Translations under genes and position numbers: made by a program
In this document: piece after piece, positions 34,644-38,457 of the stretch
How the letters are laid out: the number at the start of each line of letters is the position of its first letter
Numbering within the stretch: the stretch's first letter is position 1
NCBI GenBank assembly: GCA_017437125.1
Contig: JAFSBV010000026.1
Coordinates: 1 to 38,457 of the forward strand
Length of the DNA: 38,457 nucleotides
Direction: 5' to 3'
DNA from: Bacteroidales bacterium
Lineage (GTDB): Bacteria > Bacteroidota > Bacteroidia > Bacteroidales > UBA932
Notes under the pieces: model-generated
The model's database searches: none
Told to the model about the DNA's origin: nothing
What the model saw: only the letters and a program-made list of their open reading frames with translations

Positions 34644-37067
34644 TCAGAACTTCACGACAGTCTCGTTGCCGCTGTAAGCTACGGTCTGCACATTGTCAGA
34701 GCCTACGACTCTTACATTGAATCTCCTGTCATTCAGCATTCCTGGGTATTCACCGGCAACAGAACCGATTGTGAGTGTCTGCTTCTTGTCGTTCCACTTG
34801 AAGGTGATTGTTGAATAAACGCCTTTCTCGTAATTGTAATTGTCACCTTCGTCTTCGTAAAGAACGAATTCCGCGTCAGCGCCAGGATAAACGGTAATAT
34901 CCAGGTTGTCCCATTTGCTTTCCTCTGCGTACTGCATTACCGGAGCAGTAGGAATGATGCTTCCAGCGCGAACGAACATAGGAACTTCATCAAAATTCGT
35001 GGTGATGGTCACATCCTGACCTCCCTTGTACTTGTCCTCGGTCCAGAAATAGTACCAGTCAGCACCAGCAGGAAGATACTTGACAGCAGTCTTATTCTGG
35101 GTGAAATCCACAGACTCGGCGAGCTTCTGCTCCACTTCCGCTCTGTCCCATCCTGTCATTTCATTGGTCCTGATGACCTTTTCGTCAGTGTATTGTGCAG
35201 CAACGACAGGGGTCGCGAGAATGCTTCTTCCGAAGAGGAACTCGTCAGTCATGTCCCAGACCTTCTTATCTGCAGCGAAATCATATACAAGTGCTCTGAG
35301 GTAGCTCTCGTCATTGTCGGTAACCTGCCATGCCGTGCTGTAAATGTATGGCAGAAGCTGGTAGCGGAGGCGTATGCTCTTCTCGATAGCGTCGAATGCT
35401 GCATCGCCCTTCTTTCCGAACTGATATATCTCACGTGGCGCATCGGCTCCGTGGCTGCGGAATACAGGGCAGAAGAGGGCATATTGCATCCAACGCACAT
35501 AAAGCTCCTGGAACTGCGGATTCTTAGGCGCGGATCCCGCTCCCATTGTGTTGTACCTGCTGCAGAAGAATCCTCCGATGTCGGTGTTGAAGTTAGGACA
35601 TCCTGTCATGGTATAGTTGAGGCCTGCAGGAAGCTGCTTGCGGAGCATGTCCCATGTCGAATTCACGTCACCGCTCCAGAGTCCCGAACCATATCTCTGC
35701 TGTCCGGCAAAAGCCGAACGTGTCATGATGAACACTCTCTTCTCCTCGGAATCTGCACGGAGGTTGTCATATACTCCGCTTACAGATGCGAGAGGGAATA
35801 CGTTGCGATATCTTCTCCATGTTCCGTCTCCGGCAGAATGGTCATAATGATGATCTTCCGGATTGAAGAAATCAGGGTCGGTAGAGTCCATCCACCATGC
35901 GTCGATGTCATAATCAACAAGTGTCTTGAGATTCTTCCAATATATGTCGCGGGCCTTCGGACTGAGCGCGTCGTAAACGCGGACTCCGCTCGGGTAGTCC
36001 ATCCTTGGGGGCCAGAAAGCGCTGATTCCGCTCTGCGGCCATGTCTGGAAGTCATACATCAGGTCGTCCTCTGCAAGTTCCTTGAATGCCTTTGTCTGAG
36101 GGCCGAAGCTTGCCCAGATACTGATCATGATATGGGCATTGTTGCGATGAACCTCGTCAATCATCCATGTGCCGTTGGTATATGTGTCGGCAAGGAAATC
36201 CATAGCGTTCCAAGTGTAGTTGCTTCCCCAGTACTGCCAGTCCTGGATGATACCGTCGAGAGGAACGTTGTTTTCCCTGTGCCAGCGCACCACTTCGAGA
36301 AGCTCATCGACAGACTTGTATCTTTCACGGCACTGCCAGTAACCGAATGTCCAGAGAGGGAACATAGGGACGTCACCGGTGAGATTTCTCATCTGCTTGT
36401 TCACTCCGTCTGCAGATCCTCCATACATGAAATAATAGTCGATGTCGTCTCCGACCTCGGCAGAGAATTTCATTCCTTCCTCATTGTCGATGAACTGCGA
36501 GCGTGAATAATTATCCCAGTAAATTCCCCATCCCTTGATTGACTGGATGACGTGCTGGTAGTCCTGGGTGTTGTTCTGCTCCATGTTCATGTGGGTGGAA
36601 CCTCTGTGGTTAAGCTTGCCGTCCTGAGTGACTCCAAGACCATATATAGGCTCATCCTTGTCAAGCTGATAGACGATAGTGGTCCTGTAGCTGCCTGCGT
36701 CAGGGCCTGATGTCCTTTCCTCGAAACCGTATGACTTTTCCTTGAGCATGTTCTTGCCCTTGGCCATGAACTGGACAAGTCCGGTCTTCTTGTCTATCCT
36801 TACGGTCACGACATCACTTCTGAGGGTTATGGCTGATGAGTTTTCGCTCTTTCTGACATTTACGTCCTGGGGTTCCATGGTCACGACCCAGCCTTCCCTT
36901 GTATTTCCCTGGCTTCCTTCCGGAGTCCTGACAACACGGACTATTTCAGGGGAATAGAATGTGACGCTTGTAGTAGCTCCGTCAGCCGTTATTCTTGCGT
37001 TTTCCTGTGCCTGCATGCCTGTGGCGAATCCTGCGATGCAGAGCATTATGGTTAAAAGTTTCTTCAT
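34644..37067 (-). CDS. GH31 alpha-glycosidase (alpha-glucosidase/xylosidase)
   Basis: An 807-residue exported glycoside hydrolase of family 31. The signal peptide ends near residue 20 (GMQA/QE). An N-terminal beta-sandwich (about 25-230) precedes the TIM barrel (about 235-580), with a C-terminal beta domain after it. The nucleophile is Asp394 in WWMDSTDPD and the likely acid Asp467 in WSGDVNSTW. The residues after the nucleophile resemble alpha-xylosidases more than the WxDMNE of alpha-glucosidases, so xylosyl-glucan substrates are possible. No SusC/SusD genes are near. Transcribed alone toward the CTCGAG hairpins; promoter not recognised. Confidence 0.92.
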   Translation of the reverse strand: MKKLLTIMLCIAGFATGMQAQENARITADGATTSVTFYSPEIVRVVRTPEGSQGNTREGWVVTMEPQDVNVRKSENSSAITLRSDVVTVRIDKKTGLVQFMAKGKNMLKEKSYGFEERTSGPDAGSYRTTIVYQLDKDEPIYGLGVTQDGKLNHRGSTHMNMEQNNTQDYQHVIQSIKGWGIYWDNYSRSQFIDNEEGMKFSAEVGDDIDYYFMYGGSADGVNKQMRNLTGDVPMFPLWTFGYWQCRERYKSVDELLEVVRWHRENNVPLDGIIQDWQYWGSNYTWNAMDFLADTYTNGTWMIDEVHRNNAHIMISIWASFGPQTKAFKELAEDDLMYDFQTWPQSGISAFWPPRMDYPSGVRVYDALSPKARDIYWKNLKTLVDYDIDAWWMDSTDPDFFNPEDHHYDHSAGDGTWRRYRNVFPLASVSGVYDNLRADSEEKRVFIMTRSAFAGQQRYGSGLWSGDVNSTWDMLRKQLPAGLNYTMTGCPNFNTDIGGFFCSRYNTMGAGSAPKNPQFQELYVRWMQYALFCPVFRSHGADAPREIYQFGKKGDAAFDAIEKSIRLRYQLLPYIYSTAWQVTDNDESYLRALVYDFAADKKVWDMTDEFLFGRSILATPVVAAQYTDEKVIRTNEMTGWDRAEVEQKLAESVDFTQNKTAVKYLPAGADWYYFWTEDKYKGGQDVTITTNFDEVPMFVRAGSIIPTAPVMQYAEESKWDNLDITVYPGADAEFVLYEDEGDNYNYEKGVYSTITFKWNDKKQTLTIGSVAGEYPGMLNDRRFNVRVVGSDNVQTVAYSGNETVVKF

Positions 37068-37088
37068 GTCAAAGTGGTTTGGTTCATT

Positions 37089-37126
37089 TAAAAAAGTCTC
37101 CGGAACTTTTGTCAGAACCGGAGACT
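37089..37126 (-). terminator. Terminator of the V-ATPase operon
   Basis: AGTCTCCGG (37095-37103) and CCGGAGACT (37118-37126) form a perfect 9-bp stem. Read leftward it ends in a T-run (37089-37095). It lies 25 bases after the subunit K stop. Confidence 0.88.
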
Positions 37127-37151
37127 CTGTCAGATTATTTCTGAAGTCTCA

Positions 37152-37583
<432 letters not shown>

Positions 37584-37601
37584 TTATTAGTTATTGTATA
37601 A

Positions 37602-38457
37602 TTATTCCTTGTTTGTTGTGAGCGGATTATAGGCCGCACCCTTTCCTTCATATCCGGCATTCTTGAAATACTCCACGAATGTGAGTCGCAGAGGATGCAC
37701 GAATGCTCCGAGAGATGACATGAGAATGTTCAGTACATGTCCGAAAAGCAGGATCAGTGCAAACGGGATCCATGTTATGAAACTGTCTCCGAGTACCATC
37801 TGGCCGAGATTGTTGAATGCCTGTCCAAGCATTCCTCCAGCAAGGCCGAGAGCAAAGAGACGGATATAGCTGAGTACGTCTCCGAGGATTCCTGTAGCCA
37901 TGTTGTAGGTGTCCCAGAGTCCGGCTCCGATGTTGATGAGAGGGTTCCTTCCCGGTGTGTTGAAAATGTAGATTCCAAGAGCGGAAAGCACGCCGATCAC
38001 GATGACAGCCCATTTGATAGCTGCAGGTGAAATGAACTTGCCTACTCCAAGGATAGCTACGATGATGCCACCGACAATCAGAAGCAGCCAGCCCCATGTG
38101 CTGACGGTCTCTCTGAATCCGAATCGCTTGGTGTAGCCGATCGCCTTGACAGTCATGGCAAGGCAGATATGGAACACTCCGATTGCAAGTGCGAGAAGCA
38201 TCTGAACATTGAATGTTCCGAGCCCAGGAACTTCGACTTCTCCTACGATCATGCAGCTCTTCAGCCACTGTGGAACCCATGCCGCTTCATAAAGGCTCAT
38301 TCCGAAGAATGTTCCCAGCATTGTTCCGACAACGATTGTACCAGCGCCAAGTATCGATATGATGTTGCCGAGTCCGTCAAACATCGCAAACTTCACCCAT
38401 CCCTTGTTCAGCATGAGTCCGAACAGCAGGAGCACGATTCCGTATCCGGCATCTCCA
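37602..38457 (-). CDS. ntpI: V-type ATPase subunit I, C-terminal part
   Basis: The C-terminal membrane half of the stator subunit that forms the ion half-channels against the K ring. The frame is open to the window edge and begins GDAGYG, a motif of this family, so the true start lies beyond 38457. Multiple membrane helices follow. The essential Arg is in LSYIRLFALGLAGG, the counterpart of the yeast Vph1 Arg. Its stop is 30 bases before the subunit K start. The catalytic subunit genes (A, B, D, E) are expected outside the window. Confidence 0.93.
   Translation of the reverse strand, partial: GDAGYGIVLLLFGLMLNKGWVKFAMFDGLGNIISILGAGTIVVGTMLGTFFGMSLYEAAWVPQWLKSCMIVGEVEVPGLGTFNVQMLLALAIGVFHICLAMTVKAIGYTKRFGFRETVSTWGWLLLIVGGIIVAILGVGKFISPAAIKWAVIVIGVLSALGIYIFNTPGRNPLINIGAGLWDTYNMATGILGDVLSYIRLFALGLAGGMLGQAFNNLGQMVLGDSFITWIPFALILLFGHVLNILMSSLGAFVHPLRLTFVEYFKNAGYEGKGAAYNPLTTNKE

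Noticed and set aside
35193-36506. A 437-codon open frame on the plus strand
   Set aside because: It lies wholly antisense to the GH31 gene, has no signal, domain or promoter, and its composition mirrors the real gene. It is a shadow frame.

Overview
The window is ordinary chromosomal DNA of a Bacteroidota bacterium, most likely of the order Bacteroidales. Supporting signs are many promoters of the Bacteroidota type (TTTG, a spacer of about 19-23 bases, then TAnnTTTG), few Shine-Dalgarno sequences, secreted S9 and GH31 hydrolases with short signal peptides, a type B L31 protein, a divergent trigger factor, and a V-type rather than F-type ATPase at the right edge. The genus cannot be fixed from the sequence alone.

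Layout. At 1-170 is the end of an rRNA operon (5S rRNA and terminator). At 190-5260 are a lipoprotein acyl hydrolase, enolase, tRNA-Ala(UGC), glycerate kinase, tRNA-Glu(CUC) and a small DMT-type membrane protein. At 5268-8262 are phosphoglucosamine mutase, a DUF1343/NamZ-like protein with a changed motif, and ribosomal protein L31. At 8261-11233 a leftward operon ftsE-nth-RluA-type pseudouridine synthase is tightly packed (1-base gap, then an ATGA overlap). At 11279-21609 the genes run rightward: a 1000-residue periplasmic TPR protein with an outer-membrane beta-barrel partner, gyrB, an alpha-oxoamine synthase and a 7TM-HD phosphodiesterase. At 21613-27342 come tig, clpP, clpX, an M20 dipeptidase and pyrF. 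At 27332-29234 a leftward pair holds L-serine dehydratase and an uncharacterised nuclease-like protein. At 29481-37067 are a secreted orphan, a DPP IV-like peptidase with a small membrane protein, arginine deiminase, NDK and a GH31 glycosidase. At 37152-38457 are V-ATPase subunits K and I (I runs off the window).

Most genes are housekeeping: glycolysis, cell-wall sugar supply, translation, DNA supercoiling and repair, protein folding and turnover, and pyrimidine synthesis. tig-clpP-clpX is the familiar folding and degradation cluster.

I did not find a phage, integrase, transposase, CRISPR array or clear defence system. The signals most worth a second look lie between or beside the core genes: a 119-base element with perfect 29-base inverted arms before pyrF; a duplicated 43-base block with a hairpin in the sdaA leader; a twin CTCGAG hairpin between ndk and GH31; a palindrome centred on the tig promoter; a 12-bp hairpin before the HD phosphodiesterase; the NamZ-like protein without its usual PEHG motif; and the nuclease-like protein with an ExT in place of ExK.
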